This document shows positions 51,406 through 62,133 of a stretch of DNA of 64,000 bases, in pieces. The number at the start of each line of letters is the position of its first letter. Within the stretch, counting starts at the first letter, position 1. Under the pieces are notes generated by a model. The model searched no databases. It saw only the letters and a list, made by a program, of their open reading frames with translations, and was not told the DNA's origin. Made by a program: the position numbers and the translations under genes. This DNA is from Nitzschia sp. DOCU1 (Eukaryota > Bacillariophyta > Bacillariophyceae > Bacillariales > Bacillariaceae), in NCBI GenBank assembly GCA_951394045.1, contig OX595999.1, forward strand, positions 1,426,001 through 1,490,000, read 5' to 3'.

Positions 51406-52054
51406 CTACAATGCCACTGGAACGCAACACCGAGGATCGTCGATTTCCTTCTCTACTGCTGCCTTGACATCCCCCGCACGCAGGTCTACCAACGAGAGAC
51501 CGCTAGTGCTGTCGTTCTGACCAGTGCCCACCATTAACGTCTTGATGCTAAGTACGCCGATCGATTCCTTAGCTTTTGTGATGTTCTCGGCCCTGCCTTT
51601 ATCAATGGGCAAATAGTTCATGTGAACTCCCAGTCGGTAATAAACGACCAGGTATACTCCAAAAGACTAGAGAATCCTTTTACGCGTGAAGCAATTCCGC
51701 CTCCGATTTGCCTGCGGCTGTGAGAATACCATCGTATTCCTTCCACATGGAATCCAAAAAGTTCAAAATGTCCTGGGAACCTTTCGTATTACCATTGACA
51801 GTATGGGCGATGATGCAAGCATAGGGAAATGCTTGGAAGGGTCCCAAGTCACGGCCCGCCGGACCGTAGCGAGCTTACTCACAATCGCAGACCACCACAT
51901 TTTCATCGGCTCCTGCGAAACGCTCTCGTGATTCAGGACCACCTGCTGGCTTGGTTCCCACCATTAAGTTGAAAACGTGAAAGTCCACATTGATGAGACA
52001 ATCTTGTGCTGCGACACGAGCTTGATAGGCAGCAAAGGCAGCATCGATCTTTTC
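51406..52054 (-). pseudogene. Broken antisense gene fragment, family unknown
   Basis: Two protein-like pieces lie on the minus strand. The first runs from 52054 to 51680 (125 codons) and has a single in-frame TAA at 51877-51875. Both sides of this stop read as one protein: ...GGPESRERFAGADENVVVC, then RYGPAGRDLGPFQAFPYAC and LDSMWKEYDGILTAAGKSEA. The second runs from 51666 to 51406 in another frame: LGVHMNYLPIDKGRAEN, then LMVGTGQNDSTSGLSLVDLR. No ATG starts the first piece; it is preceded directly by a stop. The region looks like the 3' part of a gene that lost its 5' end and collected a nonsense change and a frameshift. I do not recognise the family. It abuts the truncated bestrophin-like gene within 5 bp. 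Confidence 0.5.
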
Positions 52055-52058
52055 CTAG

Positions 52059-54063
52059 GCTATTCCAGGTATTGGGAGGCCGCTAGCAGTGTCTATGGAA
52101 TGATGTCCAAATGGAGGGATGCGACGGTCCATACGGCAAGCTTTCGTATGCGAAGTACGAAATATGAACACATTATGCCGCCCAGTTTTCAAGACTTTCC
52201 GGATATGGATCGGCAATTTCTGACGCGAGATCGAGAACGAGAAGGGCCGCGGTTACGACGACGAAAGCAAGGCAAGTATGGCGTGACACCTTCCTCGCGG
52301 AACTTGTTGAATAAGAGAGCGGAGCCGATGATAATATCAATGCTCCTCCCACCAGAGAAGAACAAGCATCCCTGCGACCAGCAGCACCAGACGACCCCCC
52401 GTTGACTACCACCACCACAAGCAACAACGGTGCTGCAGTTGCGCTGCCTACCACCACCTTTGGTCGTGATCCTCCTGATACAGATGATGCGAACGAGGAC
52501 ACCGCCGCTTCTACTACCAGCAAGGAACGCACTCCCAGCTTTTTGACTGGCAAGACACGGCGAGACGGCAACTGGGGGGCTCTGTTTCAGGATGGTACCG
52601 CTACCTTCTACAATGCAAACTCTACACCTTCCGAAGACAAGCGAGGCTTTGCAAGTCTCTCGGGGGGTCGTACACCTCCACTGTTCCTGCAAGAACTCGC
52701 TCATTTGTCAAGTCTCATAACTGCTGTGGGACTTTCGACTTTACGGAATGATGTCGATGGAGCCGAATCGCCCCTCTGCTTTTATGAACCTGGATCGCCA
52801 TGGCCTGAAGTCGATCCAGGTGTCGTCCCAGAACTTTATCAGGATGGATGGCATCGAGCCTGGGCTACATTTTTGAGTTTTGTGGGACGGGGCCGGACAC
52901 CTATTGAACGGACGCGATACAATGCGTTGAGGCCCCTTCCCGTTTTGGGAGGCGTGTCCGAAGCGGAAATTCAATTTTTGCAACTAGCCCGAGGTCCCTA
53001 TGCCAAGACGCAACTATGTTGGCATTGGTTATCGGAATTTATTAATCGAGAACACTTGGCGGGGAGTTTGGGAGATACTGGTGCACCGATTATTTCTCGA
53101 GTGATGCAATTCTTGGGAGATGGCATGCTGAATTACAATCACGCACGCAAAATCATGTTCATACCCTTTCCATTTGTACATGCTCAACATTCGGCAATCT
53201 TTGTCATTGTCATGATGGGGGTCATTCCATTCTTGATGGATCAATATTGCGAAGACTTATGGACGGGTGGCATTTTGACTTTTCTAAGTGTGGCATGTCT
53301 CAGTGGCATTCATGAATTGGCACGCGAGTTGGAAAATCCATTTCGAAATGTTCCCAATGAATTGCCGATTGTGACCCTGATGGCTCAATACAATGAAGCT
53401 TTATTGGTCATGTATTCGGGATTTCATCCCGATGCGTACTGGAAAGCACCGTCGCCACCCCCGACGACGACGAGCCGGGGGGCTACACCTACGACGACGC
53501 CAGTACGTCGTCGCAGTAATTTTCATGATGAAGTTAGTGTTCCTCGATCCACGTCGCAATCATCTTTGCGAAGTTCCTGGCTACTGGATGCCGTTCCCGA
53601 AGAAGAACGACCCAACGTGTCTCGACCTCCTCATGGAGTAGTCCTAGACAACCATCAGCAGGATGTTGCTACAAGTCCCATTACGACCTACTTTGTTGGT
53701 GCGACTCCAACCAGATCGGTCTCACCCCAAGTTGTTCATCATCCAAGAACTGCAGCAGTCGCACCAGGCACAGTTCCATTATTTGTTCCGACTCTTCCTC
53801 CACAAGTACAGCGAGCGACGACCCGCGATGACAGTGCCGCGGCCGAGTCGCCGGCGTCCCAAGAACCATCTCAATTGGACCAGCTTCGTGCGATTGTTTT
53901 GGAGCAAGGTCGTGCCATGACTACAATGTTGCAAGAACAAGCCAGACTCAACAAGTTGCTCGAACAAGCTCTACTAGCTAGCAGCAGCAACAAGGATGCT
54001 ACTACTAGTACAGTCAACAATGATGACGAAAAGAAGAAGGAGGAATTTGTGGTCGAAGCATGA
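52059..54063 (+). pseudogene. Bestrophin-like anion channel, 5'-truncated, frame-broken
   Basis: Recognisable sequence begins at 52059 with YSRYWEAASSVYGMMSKWRD, the bestrophin segment after TM2. It runs in one frame to about 52310, then must change frame. From 52315 the frame is open to the stop at 54063. That part has PLFLQELAHLSSLITAV, then TRYNALRPLPVLGGVSEAEIQFL, then two hydrophobic segments (FVHAQHSAIFVIVMMGVIPF and WTGGILTFLSVACLSGI), then HELARELENPFRNVPNELP, the conserved bestrophin acidic stretch. A Ser/Pro/Thr-rich tail follows, ending in a Gln-rich coiled coil. The N-terminal two transmembrane helices and any start codon are absent upstream within this window, and no in-frame ATG precedes residue 250 or so. 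Either a distant 5' exon exists or the gene is truncated. Intact bestrophins are Cl-/HCO3- channels, and diatom and algal members act at thylakoids. Confidence 0.65.
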
Positions 54064-54651
54064 CAACCCTAAAAAACAACCAGATGTGTCTACTATCCGT
54101 AAGCACAAGATGACGATGATCTATATCCGGTGTATCGAACTCAGGTCTCGTCTATACCATGGCGCGGCACCTACTACTACGGATTCGATGACGATGATCT
54201 ATATCAAGCGCATCGATGTATTTGGACCGAGGATAGACGACTATCGATACCAGTACACCTATCTTTCTTCGGGCTATATATGTCCGGCGAAATGTTGACG
54301 GTACCTCATTTATTGGTGGGCGCTCTGCTGCTATCTAATTATCAACCCATTGAAACGACTTTGAGAGGTGCATGTCTTGACCTGTTCTAGCTAGAGTCAA
54401 AGGGAAAGTTCCTGTAGAGGGGTGTCTACCTCTTTTGCTCCTCTATCTAGTTGAAAAGGGCGCTGTGTCGCTTCCACCAGTTGGGAGCCTATGTTTCCGT
54501 TCTACATTGCAAAGCGAGATAGATGTGCATTCATTCGATTTGTCATTTTTCCTGTATGTTATGCGATCAGGGATGCCGGCCTCTCCAAGAGACCGTTCCA
54601 TATCGCTCATTTGCGATAAGTTCCGCCGCTAGATGCATTTGTTCGCACTAG
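54064..54651. other. Convergent spacer, bestrophin-like and INCENP-like genes
   Basis: Contains a short direct repeat of GATGACGATGATCTATATC at 54110 and 54188, and a TAGCTAG run near 54387. No gene was seen. Confidence 0.5.
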
Positions 54652-56528
54652 TTAGATTTCGCTGCACTCTTCTGCCCCGGCAAATCCCATCGCACGCTTG
54701 TAAACAAGCTTTTCAGCAGCCGTAACTTGATCTCGTGACCAGTTGCCGGAACTAGTTCGTGTGCGGTACTTCGCGTTCATCTTCTTGCCGAAAATCGCTT
54801 CGAGGTTGCATGTTTCAACTTCGGAAAAAATCATGTCAGGGTCGACCCTACGTCCCTCTATGCAACCATTGTACTGCGCTTCAAGTGCCGGCAGCAGCAT
54901 GTCTTTCACTGCCCATGCTGGAATCTTCTTTTTGTTCTTTTCATTCTCGGCTTCGCTATCGTCAGAATCACTATCTTCACGATCAGAAATTTCGTATGTC
55001 TCCATAGGCTTGGGTGGGGTTTTCACTTTCTTTGCTGCGGAAAGCCCATTCTTTAAACCAAGGCCAGTTTTCAATGTCGTACCAAGCGAATCGGGTACCA
55101 CGGCATGGGAAATGGGGAAAGCCCGTTTGGCCGCCGAGCTGCTGGACGTCGTGCCGTAGTTGTGATTACCGGGGACATTCTCTTTGCGTAGAGCCTTCTC
55201 TCGCATTTGCGCCGCCAGATTCTTCTTTGAAGCCCCGGTCGAAGCAATTGTGGCGTTCAAGTTCGTTACTGTGCTGGAGCATTCCTTCGACGCCAAAACG
55301 GGTTTTGAGGCTGAGAAAATCTTCGCTTGTTGGGACTTTATACAAGAACAAAGTCAGATTCATCATGCATATCGAAATCACACGTTCCCAACTTTGTTAT
55401 ACATACCTTTTCACGCACTTCCGCCAGGCGGGCCATACGAGCCTCCTTCTTCGCCTGGACACTCTTTGAGAGCGCCGAATTCGAAGCGCCACTTTGGTTC
55501 GATAAGCTGGAGATGAGTTCACGTACTCGTGGGCCCATTTTCGAGGAGGTCGTAGAACTAGTCAAGTCCGATGGGGGCGGCGAGATGTCATCTTCGGGAA
55601 TAGAATCCTTCGGGGGTTGACTGGTGGACTTGGGAACCGACTGCTCCATATTCTTCAAGGCTTCTTTCATGTAGCTGGCTAGTGGTGACTTCATTACAGA
55701 GTTGACAGGTCCCACGGACATGGTATCAGGAGCGGCCTTTCCAGGGGGGTCTTTGGAAACTTCCTGTTCTTTGGTTCCAGCAACCGGCAGCGCTTGCATG
55801 GAGCTGATCGAAACTCTCGCGGGTTCCTTTTCAACTACTGGCTCCACAGGGGATGGCTCCGGTTCCACATTCTTCGAACGTGAAGCGGATACATCTCTCA
55901 TTTCCACATCTTCGCAGACATTTCGTGTCTGTGGCCTGTCGACAACTTCCTCTACCTGCATGGGCTCGGCAGCCTCTTGATCGACTTTTACGTCGTCAAA
56001 TACGTGCTCCACCAATCGGTCTCGCAATGCTGCTTTTGTTCCATTGCATTTCAATCCATATTTTTTGCATTCATTCTTCAAATCTTGATACTTCATAGCA
56101 TTTAACTCGGTCTCAAACTTGAAACGCGACAATCCATTGGAACTGATCTGGTCGTTTGGTCGATTTGGACGAGCAGGAGATTTGGAGGGACCCGAAGAGG
56201 CGGAAACATCTGCTCTATCGGTCCTGGCTTTCTTGGATTGACGCTGGTACGATTCCTTATCTCCTACACATTGCCAAATCTTTCGCGAGCATTTCTAGCA
56301 GAAACCGAATGAGAATAATCGAAGGAAGATGTGAGATGACACATGGACGATGAATGGTAGGACGACCGGCACCAAAACCTGCTTTCGTACCTCAATTTCA
56401 CGAGCTAGTTCTTCAAACGGATCCTGCTTTGGAACAAAGGCAATGCGAATCTGCCCTAGAATTGTTTCCACTGTTTGGACATGAGCGACCGAGGCGATCG
56501 GCACGTTGCCGTAGATTCGACGAGCCAT
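54652..56528 (-). CDS. INCENP-like chromosomal passenger protein with SAP motif, three exons
   Basis: Exons are 56528-56391, 56147-55407 and 55320-54652, all phase 0. The donors are GTACGA and GTATGT and the introns 243 and 86 nt. The protein has 515 residues. Exon 1 (46 residues) forms a short amphipathic start (ILGQIRIAFVPKQDPFEELA), a candidate centromere/Survivin-Borealin-binding helix. A SAP motif follows in exon 2 (about 61-95: NAMKYQDLKNECKKYGLKCN), then a Ser/Glu/Pro-rich disordered middle. The C-terminus (about 426-490) reads IPAWAVKDMLLPALEAQY, DPDMIFSEVETCNLEAIFG and RTRTSSGNW. This matches the IN-box that binds and activates Aurora kinase, including the Thr-Ser-Ser activation motif and the final Trp. 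I infer a scaffold of Aurora-containing passenger complexes at chromosomes and the spindle. A SAP motif in this family is unusual. Confidence 0.75.
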
Positions 56529-57356
56529 TTTACTTCTTTTGATTTCCTGATGTGATTTCCTGATGATGAGACTTAAGAAATTCTCTCAAAGACCATTTGA
56601 CAAGAATTGTATAGAGGGATCGCTGCAATGTAGTTTGATGGTGATCGTCTCCACTTGTCTTCGATGAGAAAGCGGATTGAAGGTGTTGATTTGCTTTCCC
56701 GTCAAGCGACAACTTGTTGTGAGAGTGTTGAAAGAGCGCGCCACAAACGGCTCGGCGTTCTGACGGGGATGCCGTTTGGATTGTCTAAATGAATGGGATA
56801 TGTTATCTTCGTTGCCTGATTTGAACAAACGCCTTTTCCGCGTCTGCGTACTTTTCTTTCAAATGTGTATCGTTCGACGGTCGGACGTACTTTTGTGTCC
56901 GCGTTCGAGTGAATCGAATGAATTAATTCTCCTCCCACCCCCCGTCGTAAGTACGCACGAACGAGCGCCGCCCGCCACGAGATTCGATTGGTCATTCCTA
57001 GCGCCGGACCCAAGCAAGGGGAACACGTACGCTCCGGAACAAATGCCGTCGCCGATTCCGGAACTTTGAAGTGTTATTACTGGGAAAGGGTGGATTCCCA
57101 ATTCCGTCTTTGCTACGTAGCTTCTTCGCACTACCATTCAAATTGGGAGCGAAATGCACCCGCAAAAGAGCGGAAGAATGATGTCCCCGAAAGAGTTCCA
57201 TCACACACATCGCTGACAAAATTCCTGAATCAACGGAACGAGAAAAATTCTCGAAAGATCTCACACATCATCGCCATTGCAAATTCACAAACTGCAACTC
57301 CCAAAAAAAGCATTCGCTCACCGTGAAGTACTATCGTTGCATTCAGCCTTAACAAG

Positions 57357-57590
57357 ATGATCCGAACAAAACCCCTCAACATGGCAACATCCTACTTCCG
57401 ATCTGCACTCAATCGCACTGCGTCAGAAAGCAGCAAAGGCATCAACGATTCAACGCTTTTGGCGTCACTTTCGCAGCGGATAACAACAAGGACGTCTCCA
57501 AATCCTTCATCGGTCCGCGTATCCAAGTACTCATCGAAGTCAGACCAACTTACAACGTGGAACATCCAATCAATTACTCTACCAAAGTGA
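57357..57590 (+). CDS. Short basic ORF, unknown
   Basis: The frame has 77 codons, ATG at 57357, with an internal ATG at 57381. It is rich in Ser, Thr, Arg and Lys. Its first 35 residues resemble those of the frame at 58537 when aligned by TSYFRSA/TRYLRSA. The amphipathic start suggests either a mitochondrial leader or chance. No Kozak or homology support exists beyond the pair. Confidence 0.3.
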   Translation: MIRTKPLNMATSYFRSALNRTASESSKGINDSTLLASLSQRITTRTSPNPSSVRVSKYSSKSDQLTTWNIQSITLPK

Positions 57591-58536
57591 ATTGTCGAAA
57601 GCCTGATTTCGCCCCATCATGCCAATGCCATCAATCCCAGCCAAATGGTCATTGCGTACCCTGAGATTGCTACTCTTATTCAGTTTTGAGTTTATATGCA
57701 CATATACGAGATAAATACTATCTTTACTAGTTTGACGATTTCAATTCAATGAAAACGATATGTAACGTCTTGCCAACGTAGGTGTTAATCTTCGCTCTAC
57801 CGTAGTCGCCTTGGGCCCTTGAAACAACTTGTAGCAGCATTTCCTGCACGAAAACCTGGCGTTCCTCCACACAAGCAGCTGTAACGCATTGTCGTACTAA
57901 TTAACTTCCAATGCAATCCCAACCCCGCCATAACGCGCCTCGACTTCATACAACTTTCTTATGGAGTAGTAATAGTAGGACCACCACGCTATGCTGCTGC
58001 TGGCTACTACGACCTCCAGAGAGGAAACTGGTCACAGTAGCCGCGACAACCACTCTTTTTTATAAACTCTCGGGAGCTAGAATTAGCCTCCATTCGGCTG
58101 GTTAAGGTCGTCAGAGTAGTACCAAGGTAGCATGAATTTGTAGCTTAGCTTTGGTTTGTCTTCGCCTCGTCCACTACCAGAGTCGAACTAGTCATCGTGA
58201 TGATGCTCGCCCGCTCGTCGTGCCCCGTCATTTCGACCGAACGTCGTCGTTCGCCAAAACTGTCGTAGGACAGCAGAAGGACCATGCATTCGTGTAATTG
58301 CGATGTAGTGCGAATGGCTTACGTGGCAGATTTTACTTAACGAAAACCTGTTGAACTTCCGCTGGATCCAATGCCCAAGTGCAGTTTCAGACCATCTTTG
58401 GGTTTGCCTCCTCATTTTTTGTCGAAGTAGAGAGCCCCATCACTCTTTGGCCAAAATTCTGAAAGGATCTTGGCTTCATAAAATCTTCAAACGAGAACTC
58501 TTTCTCTCATTCACTAACACAACACAATTTTGAACA

Positions 58537-58818
58537 ATGAACTCTACCAGACCAATCTTTATCGCAACACGATACCTTCGCTCGGCGCAGAGAGCAACTC
58601 CAAAGAGTGAAGGGGCGAAGTTGATGAACTCTTCGGTAGCTGCAATGACGACAGGTGGCAAGCAAGGGCTTTCGGGTTCGCGGTTGGCGAATGGCCAACA
58701 TATGGCCGTGAAGGTGGACAGGCAGCCCAAATTCGCCACAACGCCTCAAAGAGCCTCGTCCAGCAGCAGCTGGTGGTCTACATCACTTGCTGGAGATTGC
58801 CAACTCACTGGCTTCTAG
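58537..58818 (+). CDS. Short Ser/Arg-rich ORF, unknown
   Basis: The frame has 93 codons, ATG at 58537. FIATRYLRSAQRATPKSEG resembles the start of the frame at 57357, so the two could be duplicates 1.2 kb apart. It has no domain and may be a small secreted/organellar protein or an untranslated relic. Confidence 0.3.
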   Translation: MNSTRPIFIATRYLRSAQRATPKSEGAKLMNSSVAAMTTGGKQGLSGSRLANGQHMAVKVDRQPKFATTPQRASSSSSWWSTSLAGDCQLTGF

Positions 58819-59037
58819 CTTTCTAAAAGTGGCGTATCACCTCCCACACGGAAAAGGCGACTTTTCCGACGGCCGAAAATCCATGCTGCCTTTTCGAAAG
58901 AACTGTCGGCTGGTCTAATGCTCAATTCAGCGAAATTGTTGCCGACAACTTCTCTACTTGATCCAACGACTTTCACCATCGAATGTTGACTTCCTCAGAC
59001 AAATACAAGCAGCTCAACCTGATGATTCAAAGAAATC

Positions 59038-62000
59038 TTAGTTTATCCAGTAGAGATTAACGAATAGAACCATCGAAGGGATAGCTAGCCAATACCAAAA
59101 AAGGAGCCTTGTTTCACCTGAGGAAAGGAGTTCGTCTGCAGTTTCCTCCTCTTCTTCGGGAGTTTGATTCTTCAAGTACCTCGCCAAGTATCGATCATCA
59201 ACGCAAGCGTGCTCACTGTTGCGGATCGGGAGCGTCGCTCCAAGATACAAGCCCGTGCAAGCTCCATGAGACCCGCAAGTATCAGTGCAAACGTCGATGG
59301 AACAATCGTCTCCCATGAATCCAACCTTGCAACGGCACATGCCAGTACGGCAATCGCAGAAGGAATTGGAACTGTCGCACCCTGGATCGCACAACTCGGT
59401 ACATTCGGTTGGAGGAATGTTGCCGTCATCAGTGCAAGTGACGCTGGGCATTTTGTTCTCCTTGATACATGCTCCATGGCTCCCCCAAGCCCTGGTGTCC
59501 ATGAATTCATCGCCACTGTAGATGAATCGACGATCATGGTGACTTGAAACGACACCATTATCCGTGCATGGGCGCCCACGAAGCTCGACTTGCATGTATT
59601 CCTCACCCCATCGATTTCCGACGACGGGATCACTAAACTCAATGACCCAGTCCTTGGGGATATCTCGATCTTCGGAACTCAACGAAAGGCGGTAGGAAAC
59701 GGATAGTGACGGAATCACCGGAAAAGCGTAACCTTGTCGATTCGTTTCGCCGATATCCCCAATTTGATGAAAGGGATAGAACTGCGTAGTGGTCGGTCGC
59801 TTCCTTGTGTGCGTGGCAATGCCATCGGGGTTGTCAAACCAAACTTCAACCTTGAGCGGTGGAGCTTTGCCGTCGTCTTTGAGCCCACGAGTGTAGAGCT
59901 TAAAGGCACGAAGTGGGGCCTTGCAGAGAATGCCATTGTCATAACGTTCGCCGATTCCCAAATGGTAGCTAGACTTGCACAAATTTCTAGGAGCATCCAG
60001 TAAATAATCAAAGCGATCCGAGACGAGTGAAATGTATCCCTCTGGAAACGGCGAGTAGCCATCACGAGAATTGGGCGATAAGGTAAAGATACCCCCATAA
60101 TCCGTGTCGCCTTGTTGAAAGTACATCCATTTGGTTGCTGGATCTTCGTTCCTCCAAAGAACATTGTGAAGAATGTATTGTGGCATACAAAGGTAACCAG
60201 TAGTACCAACTTTGCAATGATGATTGGCTTCGAGTTGAGCATTTTCGAGAACAGTATCTTGTAGAATGACCGTCGCTTGGTCCGGCAAGGCTAGATTTCC
60301 ATTGGCATAAAAGGACTCCGAAATGTGTGCCGCGCAGCCATCTTCAAAGTTTTTCGTTTCCTTCCAGTAAATCAAGTTCTTGTTGTTGATACTGGCGTGA
60401 CCACGATACTGAATATCTCCCACTTCGTATTGACCCACAAAGATATTGTCATAGTCCAAATGATTGAGAATGGCCGTAGGTAGTCCATTTGTGTCGCCCC
60501 TGGAATCAAAGCCGCGGCACAAGTTTTGATTGATATTGAAACCACCTGTCTCAATCGATCGATCGGTAACTTGGGGAAAGAATTTGATGGGATAAGTTCC
60601 AAAGCGGGCATGACCATGAAAGGTGTTGCCTTCCCACCGGCCAATGGCCGTTTGTTGGGGACAGACTCGGCCCTTGGCTTCGCCATCCACTCCGGCTTCG
60701 GCAAACATGCCATTGCGAGAGTTAGCGGCTCGATTCCCAATCAAATCATTGGTACTGCTCACAAAATAAAAGCCAGCTTGATTGCGACGGTCGTCGCTCG
60801 AACCACTCTTGGTTCCTGGGACGGTGCAACCATGGTGGGCCGGGTCATCCAGTGGAAAGGGACAAATCGCCACATTGTACTCCAAACTGTTGTACATTTC
60901 GTTCCCGTCTTCCACATAGATTCCAGCGCCGCGAACATTCCAAAGAACATTGCGTTCGACTAGCGATCGATGAGTGTCATGAATGACAATGCCACGTTGT
61001 TGACTCGATTCCAGAGCGTTTCCACTAATCAAACAGTTCGGACAGTCTTCCAGTCGATGCAAGTGAATGCAATACTTGCTCAAGATGCCACGTTGTCCAC
61101 ACTTTTCCAAACGTGAATTGGTAATGCGTAGAGTACCAGACTTGGCCATGACGGTATGCAATCCCACGGTACAAGTCTTTCGAAAGTTGGTACACATGCA
61201 ACCTTTGGTTTCATCCTTGACACTGGGATCACATGGAACATGCTTGAAATCATCCCCCGTGACAACCACATTTCTGGACAAATTGACCACTTCGGCCGCC
61301 ATGAGAATGGGTGGCATGACATTGGGAACTGGACTCTGAATATAATCAGCCTTGTGAGTATATCGCGAAGGACCATCCAAAATCACGGTGCCATCTGTCG
61401 CCACATGAGTGATTGTAAACGTTTGACCCATCCCCTTGGACTGTGCTTCGGTAGGTGCGACACCAATCCGATCACCGACTTGCCATCCCATGGACACGGG
61501 GTCATGCAACAACTGCAAGGTAGTACTACCCGCATGGAGAGGCCGATCCAACAAGGTCCAAGTACGTTGCAATGGACGTCCCATGACTTCTAAATTGCTA
61601 GCGTCCATGCCACCAAAGACTCGCCATCCCAAAGGATTATGGTAGGCGCCATTGTCCACCAAATAGATCCAGGCACGTTTGGTGGCCGCTTGAAGCTTGA
61701 GCGAGAAGGATCCACCTTGTTGAGCCACCACATAGCCCGCACACAAGTAAACTTCTTCTTGACTCTGAGTTTCATCCGACCAAACGACATGACCATAAAT
61801 CTCCAAGGCTCCCACACGCAACGACGTGGTCATTTGGACCGTCAAGGATTCGGGAATGACACACAGGTAGGATTCATGGCATTGTTGTTGGACATCACTG
61901 GACGTAATGACTGCGTTGGTAGATCGGACAGTAATGGCACTGCCTCCATAAAACTCGGGGGAATCCCGGCAGGCATTGAGAGATTCGGCGTGATCTCCAG

Positions 62001-62133
62001 CAGAATAGGAATTGATCATGTGAGTTTTAAAGTTTCGCAAATATTCGGCTTCATCTCCTTGCAAATATCCGGCCATGCAGCATGGCGCAAACATCATTGT
62101 GGTCGCGAGGAAAGCAAATGCTGGTACTTTCAT
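59038..62133 (-). CDS. G8-domain, beta-helix, EGF-like membrane ectodomain protein
   Basis: The protein has 1031 residues from ATG at 62133. A signal peptide (about 1-21) is followed by a G8-like beta-domain (about 90-215: VGALEIYGHVVWSDE, then GWRVFGGMDASNLEVMGR). A right-handed beta-helix with parallel-beta-helix repeats occupies about 340-600, including NSRLEKCGQRGILSKYCIHLH and QQRGIVIHDTHRSLVERNVL. A further beta-rich region follows, then EGF-like cysteines (about 915-990: CDPGCDSSNSFCDCRTGMCRCKVGFMGDDC, CTDTCGSHGAC). One C-terminal transmembrane segment (about 1009-1028) ends the protein. This is the layout of fibrocystin-L/CEMIP-like G8 proteins of animals and protists. The role is inferred as cell-surface glycan or polymer binding or turnover. 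It is a single-exon gene. Confidence 0.85.
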   Translation of the reverse strand: MKVPAFAFLATTMMFAPCCMAGYLQGDEAEYLRNFKTHMINSYSAGDHAESLNACRDSPEFYGGSAITVRSTNAVITSSDVQQQCHESYLCVIPESLTVQMTTSLRVGALEIYGHVVWSDETQSQEEVYLCAGYVVAQQGGSFSLKLQAATKRAWIYLVDNGAYHNPLGWRVFGGMDASNLEVMGRPLQRTWTLLDRPLHAGSTTLQLLHDPVSMGWQVGDRIGVAPTEAQSKGMGQTFTITHVATDGTVILDGPSRYTHKADYIQSPVPNVMPPILMAAEVVNLSRNVVVTGDDFKHVPCDPSVKDETKGCMCTNFRKTCTVGLHTVMAKSGTLRITNSRLEKCGQRGILSKYCIHLHRLEDCPNCLISGNALESSQQRGIVIHDTHRSLVERNVLWNVRGAGIYVEDGNEMYNSLEYNVAICPFPLDDPAHHGCTVPGTKSGSSDDRRNQAGFYFVSSTNDLIGNRAANSRNGMFAEAGVDGEAKGRVCPQQTAIGRWEGNTFHGHARFGTYPIKFFPQVTDRSIETGGFNINQNLCRGFDSRGDTNGLPTAILNHLDYDNIFVGQYEVGDIQYRGHASINNKNLIYWKETKNFEDGCAAHISESFYANGNLALPDQATVILQDTVLENAQLEANHHCKVGTTGYLCMPQYILHNVLWRNEDPATKWMYFQQGDTDYGGIFTLSPNSRDGYSPFPEGYISLVSDRFDYLLDAPRNLCKSSYHLGIGERYDNGILCKAPLRAFKLYTRGLKDDGKAPPLKVEVWFDNPDGIATHTRKRPTTTQFYPFHQIGDIGETNRQGYAFPVIPSLSVSYRLSLSSEDRDIPKDWVIEFSDPVVGNRWGEEYMQVELRGRPCTDNGVVSSHHDRRFIYSGDEFMDTRAWGSHGACIKENKMPSVTCTDDGNIPPTECTELCDPGCDSSNSFCDCRTGMCRCKVGFMGDDCSIDVCTDTCGSHGACTGLYLGATLPIRNSEHACVDDRYLARYLKNQTPEEEEETADELLSSGETRLLFWYWLAIPSMVLFVNLYWIN

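Larger units (their letters stand above)
56529..59037. other. 2.5-kb region, two short related frames only
   Basis: Two plus-strand ATG frames (57357-57590, 77 codons; 58537-58818, 93 codons) share a start of similar residues, such as MATSYFRSA versus IATRYLRSA and Ser/Lys-rich continuation. Neither has a known domain. I see no other coding content. The region otherwise shows AT-rich and (GT)-rich simple stretches. Confidence 0.5.

Noticed and set aside
51116..51430. Amidohydrolase suggested by SDAHMHLW
   Set aside because: Nothing else of the fold follows; the rest of the frame is Cys/Trp-rich without the metal ligands.
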